A DNA stretch of 5,127 nt from Armatimonadaceae bacterium (GTDB lineage Bacteria > Armatimonadota > Armatimonadia > Armatimonadales > Armatimonadaceae): NCBI GenBank assembly GCA_030446525.1, contig JAUJNC010000250.1, positions 1-5,127 on the forward strand, read 5' to 3'. The position numbers and the translations under genes were made by a program. A model generated the notes under the pieces. The model did no database searches. It was not told where the DNA came from and saw only the letters and a list, made by a program, of their open reading frames with translations. Below are positions 1 to 5,127 of the stretch, in pieces; the stretch's first letter is position 1; every line of letters begins with the position of its first letter.

Positions 1-56
1 CTAGCGATCGCCCGTGCCGTGGTCAAGGACGGAGTTGAGGACTTCCCCGCCGCCGG
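1..56 (+). pseudogene. Out-of-frame 5' continuation of the PhnC-like ATPase gene (partial)
   Basis: Frame 1 from the left edge reads LAIARAVVKDGVEDFPAAG before continuing to a TAG at 100–102. The piece around VVKDGVEDFP resembles the segment of PhnC-family ATPases between Walker A and the Q-loop, usually of the form 'G-x-V-x-x-D-G-x-D'. The rest of the ATPase continues in frame 3, starting with RRRVQYQVGTIHQQF from about 48. Frame 3 itself is closed upstream by a TGA at 36–38. A single missing base in the C/G-rich stretch around 43–57 would join the two frames. The alignment in this short spacer is inferred from memory of the family and is the weak point. Walker A would lie left of position 1 and cannot be seen. 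Confidence 0.5.
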
Positions 57-623
57 GTGCAGTATCAGGTCGGGACGATCCACCAGCAGTTCCACCTGGT
101 AGACAACCTGCGCGTGATCCACAACGTCAACGCCGGACATCTGGGGCGCTGGTCGCTGGCCCGGGCGCTCGTGTCCCTGCTGTGGCCGCTGGAAACCAGA
201 AAGGCGCTCGCGGCGCTGGAGCAGGTGGGCATCGGGGAGACGCTGTATGCGCGCACCGGGCAGCTTTCCGGGGGGCAGCAGCAGCGCGTCGCCCTGGCGC
301 GCGTGCTGGTGCAAAACCCGCGGGCGATCCTGGCCGATGAGCCGGTGTCGAGTCTGGACCCCGAGCGCAGCCGCGAGATCATGGACCTGCTTCGCGATTT
401 GAGCCGCGAAACGGGCATGACCCTGGTGACCAGCATCCACGCCGTCGCGTTCGCCCGCAGCCATTTCGGCCGCGTCATCGGTCTGCGCGCCGGGCGGATC
501 CTTTTTGACCGCCCGGCCGCGGAGGTGACGCCGGCGATGATCGATGCGCTGTACCGGATCGAGCGGCGCGGCAGCGAACGCCTCGCCCTCGCGGAGGCGG
601 GCGCAGCCCGGGCGCCCCGATGA
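57..623 (+). CDS. phnC: Phosphonate-type ABC transporter ATP-binding protein (PhnC-like), N-terminus missing
   Basis: This is the cytoplasmic ATPase that would power phosphonate, phosphite or related organophosphorus import together with the permease that follows. Numbering from the GTG at 57, the visible motifs are in correct order: Q-loop HQQF (residues 9–12), ABC signature LSGGQQQR (70–77), Walker B ILADEP with catalytic Glu95 (91–96), D-loop SSLD (98–101) and H-loop His128. The segment VIHNVNAGHLGRWS (20–33) and the ending IGLRAGRILFDRPA are typical of the PhnC subfamily, which is normally about 250–270 residues. The roughly 60–80 N-terminal residues including Walker A are absent from this frame, so the GTG is only the first possible start and is unlikely to be the native one. 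Either a frameshift mutation has broken the gene or there is a base-calling error near 40–57. As written, the product could not bind ATP. The stop is 19 nt before the permease start, so the two genes are probably co-transcribed. The substrate is inferred from family only. Confidence 0.82.
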   Translation: MQYQVGTIHQQFHLVDNLRVIHNVNAGHLGRWSLARALVSLLWPLETRKALAALEQVGIGETLYARTGQLSGGQQQRVALARVLVQNPRAILADEPVSSLDPERSREIMDLLRDLSRETGMTLVTSIHAVAFARSHFGRVIGLRAGRILFDRPAAEVTPAMIDALYRIERRGSERLALAEAGAARAPR

Positions 624-628
624 CCGCG

Positions 629-635
629 AAAGGGG
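629..635 (+). promoter_or_regulatory. Ribosome binding site for the fused PhnE permease
   Basis: AAAGGGG lies 7 nt before the GTG at 643 and 16 nt before the ATG at 652. The spacing favours GTG 643 as the initiation codon. It argues against the far-upstream in-frame ATG at 544, which lies inside the ATPase gene and would add an Arg/Ala/Ser-rich tail unlike any permease. Confidence 0.55.
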
Positions 636-642
636 CGGGCCG

Positions 643-2403
643 GTGGCCCACATGACGCAGCTGCCGCTCACGCGCGAGCGGGTACGGCTCCCCGCCCGCC
701 CCGCGCTGCTGAGCGGCCGGATGCTGGCCTTCCTCGCCTTCCTGGGCGCGCTCGTCTGGTCCGTCGATCAGGCGGGCGTGTTCGAGCGGGATGTCGTCAA
801 CGAGGGGGGCTGGGATCTCGCCTGGCGCTTCGTCCGGGCCGGCCTCCGGCCGGCCCTGGATCCGGGAACGGCGCGCCTCGCCGCCGAGTCCGCGCTCGTC
901 ACCCTGGCCTACGCCGTGTGCGGGACGGCGCTCAGCCTGCTCCTCGGCTTCGCCGGCGGCGTCCTGTCTTCCGAGGCGTGGTGGCGCTCCGGTCACCGCT
1001 CCGGGGTGACACCCGAGCAGGGCGCGCGCAGGGCGGGGTATCTGCTGCCGTGGCTCCTCGTCCGCGGCGGCCTGGCCGTCCCGCGCGCGATCCATGAGGC
1101 CATCTGGGGGCTGTTTTTCCTCCACATCTTCGGCCTCGATCCGCTGAGCGCCGTGCTGGCGATCGCCGTCCCCTTCGGCGCCATCACCGCAAAGGTCTTC
1201 GCCGAGATCTTCGACGAAACGCCGCAAGCGCCGCTGCGCGCGCTCCTCAGTCAGGGGGCGCCGCCGTCCGCGGCGTTGCTGTACGGCCTGCTGCCCCGGG
1301 CGTTCCCTTACCTGCTGTCCTATGCCCTGTACCGCTTCGAGTGCGCGCTCCGCTCGGCGGCCGTCCTGGGCCTGATCGGGGCCGGCGGGCTCGGCTATCA
1401 GATCCTCCTCAGCCTGCAGTCGTTGCGCTATGAGCAGGTGTGGACCTTCCTTTACGCACTCCTCCTCCTGGTCGGGCTGACCGACGCGTGGAGCTCGTTT
1501 CTGAACCGGCAGCGGAACGTCGGCAGCGCCACGGGGCTGCACGCGGCTGCCAGCCCGGAAGATCCCGCCGGAGCCCACGGCGCCGGCAAGGGCGCGGCCC
1601 CCCGCTACTGCCTGGCCGTCGCGGCCGTGCTGATACCCTCCGCCTTCTGGTACGTGCGCGCCGACTGGACCAAACTGTGGGCGGGGAGAACGGCGGAGCT
1701 TCTGAGCGGGATCGTCCGGGACGCATCCCCCCCCCGGATCGGGCCCGCGCTGCACAGCGACCTTTGGCAGCTTTCGGCGCAGACGCTCGGCATGTCCGTG
1801 ATCGCCATCACGGTGGCGGGCTTGGGCGGGCTTTTGCTGTCTTTTTTCGCCGCGGCGAACTTCGTGCTCCCGGGCGGGCTGTTCGACGCGGGCGGCCGCC
1901 GGAAGGGTCAGGTCGTCGCGGGGACCGCCGCCCTGCTCCTGACGCGCGGCGCACTTCTGGTCGCCCGCGCGCTTTCCGAGTCGGTCTGGGTTCTGCTCGT
2001 CCTTTTCGTCCTGTTCCCCGGCATCCTGCCCGGCGCGATCGGCCTGGGCCTCTACAACCTGGGCGTCCTGGGCCGCCTGATGGCCGAGGTGACGGAAAAC
2101 GCCGATATGCGTCCGCTGCGCGCCCTGGTCGCCCAGGGCGCCTCGCCGGCGCAGGCTTTCCTGTACGGCGCGCTCCCCAAAACGCTGCCCCGGTGCGCGG
2201 CCTACATCCTGTACCGCTGGGAGGTGTGCATCCGGGCCACCGCCGTGGTCGGCATCGTGGGCGCCGGCGGCCTCGGCCGCCGCCTGTCCGAACAGCTGAC
2301 CCGTTTCGACTATCCCGGCGTCACCACCACGCTGACCTTCTTTATCGGGGTAACGTTTCTGGTGGACCTCATCAGCGCCCTCGTCCGGCGGACCCTGCGA
2401 TGA
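643..2403 (+). CDS. phnE: Phosphonate-type ABC permease, two PhnE domains fused in tandem
   Basis: This is the inner-membrane channel of the importer. From GTG 643 it is 586 residues, about twice the usual PhnE length of 260–290. The N-terminal half (about 28–287) and C-terminal half (about 323–586) each have several hydrophobic segments, an EAA-type loop that docks on the ATPase (about 184–218 and 480–516) and the family motif GxxGAGGLG (243–251 GLIGAGGLG; 537–545 GIVGAGGLG). Residues 197–251 and 491–545 align without gaps, with about 31 of 55 identical by hand count. A polar Ala/Gly-rich linker (about 288–322) joins the halves. PhnE normally acts as a homodimer or as two separate permeases, so one polypeptide may supply the whole pore. 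A run of nine C (1727–1735) sits in codons 362–365, in the loop before the second core, and the frame stays open across it. ATG 652 is an alternative start. Substrate specificity (phosphonate, phosphite or phosphate ester) cannot be read from the permease. Confidence 0.88.
   Translation: MAHMTQLPLTRERVRLPARPALLSGRMLAFLAFLGALVWSVDQAGVFERDVVNEGGWDLAWRFVRAGLRPALDPGTARLAAESALVTLAYAVCGTALSLLLGFAGGVLSSEAWWRSGHRSGVTPEQGARRAGYLLPWLLVRGGLAVPRAIHEAIWGLFFLHIFGLDPLSAVLAIAVPFGAITAKVFAEIFDETPQAPLRALLSQGAPPSAALLYGLLPRAFPYLLSYALYRFECALRSAAVLGLIGAGGLGYQILLSLQSLRYEQVWTFLYALLLLVGLTDAWSSFLNRQRNVGSATGLHAAASPEDPAGAHGAGKGAAPRYCLAVAAVLIPSAFWYVRADWTKLWAGRTAELLSGIVRDASPPRIGPALHSDLWQLSAQTLGMSVIAITVAGLGGLLLSFFAAANFVLPGGLFDAGGRRKGQVVAGTAALLLTRGALLVARALSESVWVLLVLFVLFPGILPGAIGLGLYNLGVLGRLMAEVTENADMRPLRALVAQGASPAQAFLYGALPKTLPRCAAYILYRWEVCIRATAVVGIVGAGGLGRRLSEQLTRFDYPGVTTTLTFFIGVTFLVDLISALVRRTLR
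1727..1735 (+). repeat. Homopolymer run of nine C inside the permease gene
   Basis: Nine consecutive C residues encode part of Ser362-Pro363-Pro364 in the permease, between the N-terminal and C-terminal PhnE cores. The reading frame is intact with nine. Slippage by one base would cut off the second PhnE domain. Confidence 0.9.
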
Positions 2404-2418
2404 CGCCGGAGCGCCGGG
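2404..2418. other. Convergent 15-nt junction between the phn block and the ybeY operon
   Basis: Only 15 nt separate the TGA of the permease (2401–2403) and the TGA of the CNNM gene (complement of 2419–2421). The gap holds a short CCGG-AGCG-CCGG inverted repeat that could form at most a 4-bp stem, with no T-tract on either side. It is too weak to call a terminator. If transcription ends here, it must do so by another mechanism or inside the opposing gene. Confidence 0.5.
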
Positions 2419-3813
2419 TCATTCCGCAACCGTTTCCCGGCCCGCTCCCCTTGCGGCTGCGTCCCCGGAGCCCGGCGGGCCACCCGCTTGCGCGCCGTTG
2501 TCCGTCCGTAAATCCACGCGGACGACGCGCACGGTGCGGATGCGGCGCCCCTGGACCTGCTCCACCAGGAACTCCAGGCCGTCGTGGCGGACCCGGTCTC
2601 CGGGCATCGGTTCATGGCCCAGCAGGCCGAAGACCAGGCCGCCGATGGTTTCGTACTCCTCGTGCGGCAGGTCGGTGCCCAGGCGGTCGTTGACGTCGTC
2701 GATGCCCATCCGGCCGTCGATCAGGGACTCGGTGGGCGACAGCACCTGCACCTCCGGCTCGTCGACGTCGTATTCGTCGCGGATGTCGCCGACGATCTCT
2801 TCGAGCAGATCCTCGATGGTGACGATGCCCTCGGTGCCCCCGTACTCGTCCTGCACCAGGGCGATCTGCTGGTTGGAGCGGCGGAACTCGGCGAGCAGGT
2901 CGGAAACGCGTTTGGTTTCGGGCACGAAGTACGGGGCGCGCAGGACGCGCCGCAGCTCCACGTCGTGACCTTCCGCCTTGAAGATCGGCAGCAGATCCTT
3001 GGCGTGGACGATGCCGACGATGTTGTCGATGGTGTCCTCGTAGACCGGGATGCGCGAGTGGCCCGACGTGATGATGGTATCCAGGATCACCCCAAGCTCC
3101 GACTCGACCGGGACGGCGGTCATGTCGATGCGCGGCGTCATCACGGAGCGCGCCAGGGTCTCGCCCAGGCCGAAGACGTTGTGCAGCATCTCGCGCTCGT
3201 CCTCTTCGAGCTCGCCCGCCTCCTCGCCGGCCTCGATGATCTGCTTCAGCTCTTCCTCGGTGATGACCGGCGCCTCGAACTGCGCCTTCGCGCCGAAGGG
3301 GCGGACGAGCAGGTTGGACACCCGCACGACCAGCCAGGTCAGCGGGGCGAACAGGGTGGCGCAGAAGTTGACGAACGGGGCGAGCCGCAGCGCCCAGGCG
3401 TCCGGGGCCTGCACGGCCAGCGATTTGGGCGCGATCTCGCCCAGCACCATGGTAAGGAAGGCGACGGCGATGGTGACGAACACGACCGCCACGGTGTAGG
3501 CCAGGGCCGCATCCTGCGTCAGCACGGATAGCGGCCGGACCAGCGGGCGGGCCAGCGAGGTGGCGGCGGCCGCCGCGGACGCGAAGCCCAGCAGGGTGAT
3601 CCCCACCTGAACGGTCGCGATGAAGCGGGGCGGGTTTTCCACGAGCCGCCGGACCATGAGCGCGGCCCGGTTGCCCTCCTCCACGAGCTGCTCCACGCGC
3701 GAGCGGCGCACGGAAACCAGCGCGGTCTCGGCCATCGAGAACAGGGCGTTGAACAGGGTGAGCACGAAAACCAGAACGAGGCTCCAGACTATCGAAGAAC
3801 TAGGGGGTTCCAA
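2419..3813 (-). CDS. CNNM/CBS/CorC-domain membrane protein (hemolysin family, putative Mg2+/Co2+ exporter)
   Basis: The 464-residue protein has the standard three-part layout. The CNNM (DUF21) membrane domain covers about 1–180, with hydrophobic segments near 8–31, 65–95, 103–124 and 145–170 and hallmark strings MAETALVSVRRSRVEQL (27–43) and GEIAPKSLAVQAPD (125–138). A pair of CBS domains follows (about 222–281, beginning VMTPRIDM, and about 288–345, containing QDEYGGTEGIVTIEDLLEEI). A CorC_HlyC domain lies at about 355–433. CBS pairs in this family bind adenine nucleotides and regulate transport. Members are implicated in Mg2+/Co2+ efflux; the old name hemolysin C is historical. The Gly/Ala-rich tail after about residue 436 looks disordered. 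The start is a TTG at 3813 with GGAGGA 9 nt upstream. No ATG offers an intact first helix, since the next Met is residue 27. It is the last gene of a minus-strand operon, 25 nt after the lipid kinase gene. YbeX of E. coli, a CorC-domain relative without the membrane part, is likewise adjacent to ybeY. Confidence 0.93.
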   Translation of the reverse strand: MEPPSSSIVWSLVLVFVLTLFNALFSMAETALVSVRRSRVEQLVEEGNRAALMVRRLVENPPRFIATVQVGITLLGFASAAAAATSLARPLVRPLSVLTQDAALAYTVAVVFVTIAVAFLTMVLGEIAPKSLAVQAPDAWALRLAPFVNFCATLFAPLTWLVVRVSNLLVRPFGAKAQFEAPVITEEELKQIIEAGEEAGELEEDEREMLHNVFGLGETLARSVMTPRIDMTAVPVESELGVILDTIITSGHSRIPVYEDTIDNIVGIVHAKDLLPIFKAEGHDVELRRVLRAPYFVPETKRVSDLLAEFRRSNQQIALVQDEYGGTEGIVTIEDLLEEIVGDIRDEYDVDEPEVQVLSPTESLIDGRMGIDDVNDRLGTDLPHEEYETIGGLVFGLLGHEPMPGDRVRHDGLEFLVEQVQGRRIRTVRVVRVDLRTDNGAQAGGPPGSGDAAARGAGRETVAE

Positions 3814-3822
3814 AAAATGGGT

Positions 3823-3828
3823 TCCTCC
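3823..3828 (-). promoter_or_regulatory. Ribosome binding site supporting a TTG start
   Basis: The minus strand reads GGAGGA, 9 nt before the TTG at 3813, in the 25-nt gap (3814–3838) after the lipid kinase stop. A strong Shine-Dalgarno at a workable distance is what decides for the non-ATG start of the CNNM protein. Confidence 0.7.
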
Positions 3829-3838
3829 GGCCGAAGGG

Positions 3839-4615
3839 TCAGCGCGGGGCGGCCGCGGGCGTGACGGTCCCGGCGGGAAGATAGCGCGAGACCAGGGGCG
3901 ACAGCCCGTAGATGCCGGCGGTCAGGAACAGCGCCAGCACCGCCCCGATGACGACCTCCTGCAAGGTGTGAATGCGCGCCTCGACCCGCGATTGGGCCAC
4001 CAGGAGCGCCAGGAGCACCGCGAGGATCGCGGCGAAGACGTTGGACGAGACGAAAATGATCGTGGTCGCCAGGAAGAAAGCGACCGCCGAATGGACCGAG
4101 ATGACGCCCCCCTGCACCAGCGTCCCCTTGTCGCCGACCATCTTCCACACCAGCAGGATCAGCACGAGCAGCACGACGGCGGTGAAGAAGATGTAGAGCG
4201 TGGGCGGCTCCTGAAGGCGGTAGCGCACCTCCTGCGGTCTCCCCGAACCGAAGAACAGGATCAGGCCCACCACGGCCGCGTTGATCGAGGCGATGAGCAC
4301 GGCGCCCGCCGCGATGTCCTTGGCGAACTTGGCGGCCGGGTGGTAGGTCTGCGTGATCATGTCGACGACGGCCTCCACCGCCGTGTTGAACATCTCGGTC
4401 ACCAGCACGAGCGAGGCGCTGAACAGGAGCACCAACATCTCGGTGCGCGGGAGCCGGTACAGCAGCCCGGTCGCCAGGACCAGGATCACGGTGAAGAAGT
4501 GGAAGCGCATGTGCCGCTGCGTGCGGAACGTGTGCACCACCCCCTCCACGGCGTGCCGGAACGAGTCCAGCGGGTTTTTGGGGCGCCACGGGTGGGACAT
4601 GCGCGTCGTACTCAT
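3839..4615 (-). CDS. dgkA: DgkA-type lipid kinase fused to a PAP2-like phosphatase domain
   Basis: This is a 258-residue membrane protein with two fused modules. The N-terminal part (about 14–125) is a prokaryotic DgkA domain: SFRHAVEGVVHTFRTQRHMRFH (19–40) is the amphipathic entry helix, and EMFNTAVEAVVD (74–85) followed by AKFAKDIAAGAVLIASINA (95–113) is the nearly invariant kinase signature. In Gram-positive-type bacteria such enzymes phosphorylate undecaprenol, or less often diacylglycerol. The C-terminal part (about 135–258) has three hydrophobic stretches and PAP2-like motifs: Lys158, SVHSA with His175, and SRVEARIHTLQE with Arg210, His216 and Glu220. Stand-alone DgkA is about 120 residues, and DgkA–PAP2 fusions are known in several phyla. 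The canonical PSGH is changed to ISVH and no clear Arg-Pro of motif 1 is visible, so phosphatase activity is uncertain. The ATG overlaps the ybeY stop as ATGA (4612–4615), suggesting translational coupling. Met6 at 4600 is a possible alternative start. A kinase plus phosphatase on one polypeptide would interconvert a lipid alcohol and its phosphate. Confidence 0.9.
   Translation of the reverse strand: MSTTRMSHPWRPKNPLDSFRHAVEGVVHTFRTQRHMRFHFFTVILVLATGLLYRLPRTEMLVLLFSASLVLVTEMFNTAVEAVVDMITQTYHPAAKFAKDIAAGAVLIASINAAVVGLILFFGSGRPQEVRYRLQEPPTLYIFFTAVVLLVLILLVWKMVGDKGTLVQGGVISVHSAVAFFLATTIIFVSSNVFAAILAVLLALLVAQSRVEARIHTLQEVVIGAVLALFLTAGIYGLSPLVSRYLPAGTVTPAAAPR
4612..4615 (-). other. ATGA stop–start overlap joining ybeY and the lipid kinase gene
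   Basis: The minus strand reads ATGA: ATG (4615–4613) starts the kinase and TGA (4614–4612) ends ybeY. The best upstream Shine-Dalgarno candidate, GAAGG, sits about 12 nt before the ATG inside the ybeY tail, which is rather far. Re-initiation by the terminating ribosome is therefore plausible. Confidence 0.7.
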
Positions 4616-5127
4616 GCACGTATTGTACCTTCGCTGCTGGTACCTTCGCCGCCCGCCTCCACTTTCTCCAGCGGTTTACCCAAAATGCGGCGCTCCCGCC
4701 CGCGCATCTCCTCGGCGCCGGCTTCGGTCTCGTCCTCGTAGCCCAGGAGGTGCAGGATGCCGTGGACGAGCAGAAGCGCCACCTCCTCCTCCAGAGCCCA
4801 GCCGCGCGCCCGCGCCTGCCGCGCCGCCGTTTCCAGCGAGATGGCGACGTCGCCCAGGATGTCCTCCGTCCGGCTCGCCGCCGGGGGCGCCTCCTCTCGC
4901 AGACGCAGGACCGTCCTGTGCGAACGGTCGTCCTGCGCCCAGGAAAGCACGTCGGTCGGCGCGTCCACGCCGCGCCAGTCCCGGTTGAGCGCCCGGACTG
5001 CCGCGTCGCCCGTCAGCAGCACGCTCACCTCGGCGCCGGGCCTATCGGCCTCTTCCAGCAGTTTTGCGGCCGCTTCCCGCGCCGGCCCCAGGGCAGGCGG
5101 CGCCGCCCCCGGCGCCGCCCGAAACGT
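4612..5127 (-). CDS. ybeY: Endoribonuclease YbeY (16S rRNA maturation), 5' end outside window
   Basis: YbeY is a metal-dependent single-strand endoribonuclease involved in 16S rRNA 3'-end maturation and ribosome quality control in the cytoplasm. Visible family signatures are AEVSVLLTGDAAVRALN, WRGVDAPTDVLSW, ILGDVAIS and the metal motif HGILHLLGYED. The frame is open through the right edge of the window, giving 171 codons. Residues encoded upstream of the GTG at 5028 (AAAKLLEEADRPGAE) fit the conserved first helix and strand, so that GTG is internal and the true start lies beyond 5127. The third metal ligand, normally the His of GYDH, is Asp here (codon 4732–4734); see findings. The C-terminal extension after about the ILGKPLEK segment is Gly/Ser/Glu-rich and not conserved. 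The stop codon overlaps the next gene's ATG. Confidence 0.93.
   Translation of the reverse strand, partial: TFRAAPGAAPPALGPAREAAAKLLEEADRPGAEVSVLLTGDAAVRALNRDWRGVDAPTDVLSWAQDDRSHRTVLRLREEAPPAASRTEDILGDVAISLETAARQARARGWALEEEVALLLVHGILHLLGYEDETEAGAEEMRGRERRILGKPLEKVEAGGEGTSSEGTIRA

Noticed and set aside
14..340. Plus-strand ORF of 108 codons overlapping the ATPase
   Set aside because: The Arg/Ala/Gly/Pro-rich translation is a frame-shifted reading of the ATPase, whose motifs lie in frame 3.
544..642. Extended N-terminus of the permease from the ATG at 544
   Set aside because: It overlaps the ATPase end by about 80 nt and encodes a polar Ala/Arg/Ser tail with no membrane character. A Shine-Dalgarno sequence points to GTG 643.
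620..655. ATGA overlap start at 620 after the ATPase stop
   Set aside because: That ATG is in a different frame from the permease and reaches a stop after eleven codons.
475..1755. Long minus-strand ORF of 426 codons opposite the permease
   Set aside because: The product is Arg/Gly/Ala/Pro/Gln-rich with no domain or hydrophobic pattern. It is fully antisense to a well-supported permease, and such open frames are expected in GC-rich DNA.
2461..2490. GC-rich inverted repeat near the 3' end of the CNNM gene as a terminator
   Set aside because: The GCCC/GGGC stem is only about 4 bp, lies in coding sequence and lacks a following T-tract. Such stems arise by chance at this base composition.
1440..2693. 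Plus-strand ORF of 417 codons in another frame across the permease and the convergent gene
   Set aside because: The composition is Arg/Pro/Gly-dominated and unlike a folded protein. It runs through two real genes, one in the same and one in the opposite direction.
2584..3531. Plus-strand ORF of 315 codons opposite the CNNM gene
   Set aside because: It is an antisense shadow rich in Asp/Val/Gly/His created by the codon bias of the CNNM gene, and no start context or family is recognisable.
3620..4741. Plus-strand ORF of 373 codons opposite the lipid kinase and ybeY
   Set aside because: It is a His/Arg/Glu/Gln-rich shadow spanning three genes on the other strand, with no motif.
4612..5028. ybeY start at the GTG at 5028
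   Set aside because: The frame stays open to the window edge and the upstream residues match the conserved YbeY N-terminal helix, so the GTG is an internal Val codon.

Overview
The window is a compact, GC-rich (by eye about two thirds G+C) bacterial segment with almost no intergenic DNA. It holds two convergent gene blocks. The taxon cannot be fixed from sequence alone. The ybeY–dgkA linkage and the DgkA–PAP2 fusion recall Gram-positive-type and related deep-branching phyla, while the codons are strongly G/C-ending.

Plus-strand block (1–2403): the 3' part of a phosphonate-type (Phn family) ABC importer. First comes a PhnC-like ATPase that is open only from about position 57 and carries every downstream ABC motif. 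The sequence just before it continues in another frame, so the gene looks frameshifted near 40–57, and its Walker A lies beyond the window edge. It is followed 19 nt later by one long permease gene that encodes two PhnE domains in tandem, each with its own EAA-type coupling loop and a GxxGAGGLG motif. No substrate-binding protein (PhnD) is present. If it exists it must lie upstream of the window, because the next gene downstream is convergent.

Minus-strand block (5127 down to 2419): three genes in operon arrangement. ybeY (rRNA maturation endoribonuclease; its 5' end is outside the window) overlaps by ATGA a lipid kinase gene, a DgkA-type kinase fused to a PAP2-like phosphatase domain. After 25 nt and a good Shine-Dalgarno sequence, a TTG-initiated CNNM/CBS/CorC membrane protein of the 'hemolysin' family follows. 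The ybeY–CorC-family linkage resembles E. coli ybeY–ybeX, and the ybeY–dgkA linkage resembles Gram-positive genomes, so this is a housekeeping neighbourhood concerned with ribosome processing, lipid-carrier recycling and divalent cation homeostasis.

The two blocks meet tail to tail with only 15 nt between stop codons (2404–2418), without a recognisable terminator. I saw no tRNA, rRNA, CRISPR array, mobile element or riboswitch. No stretch longer than about 300 nt lacks a gene. I found no evidence for a wholly new system. The points worth a second look are the phnC frameshift, the fused permease with a nine-C tract, the altered PAP2 signature in the lipid kinase fusion, and the His-to-Asp change in the YbeY metal site.
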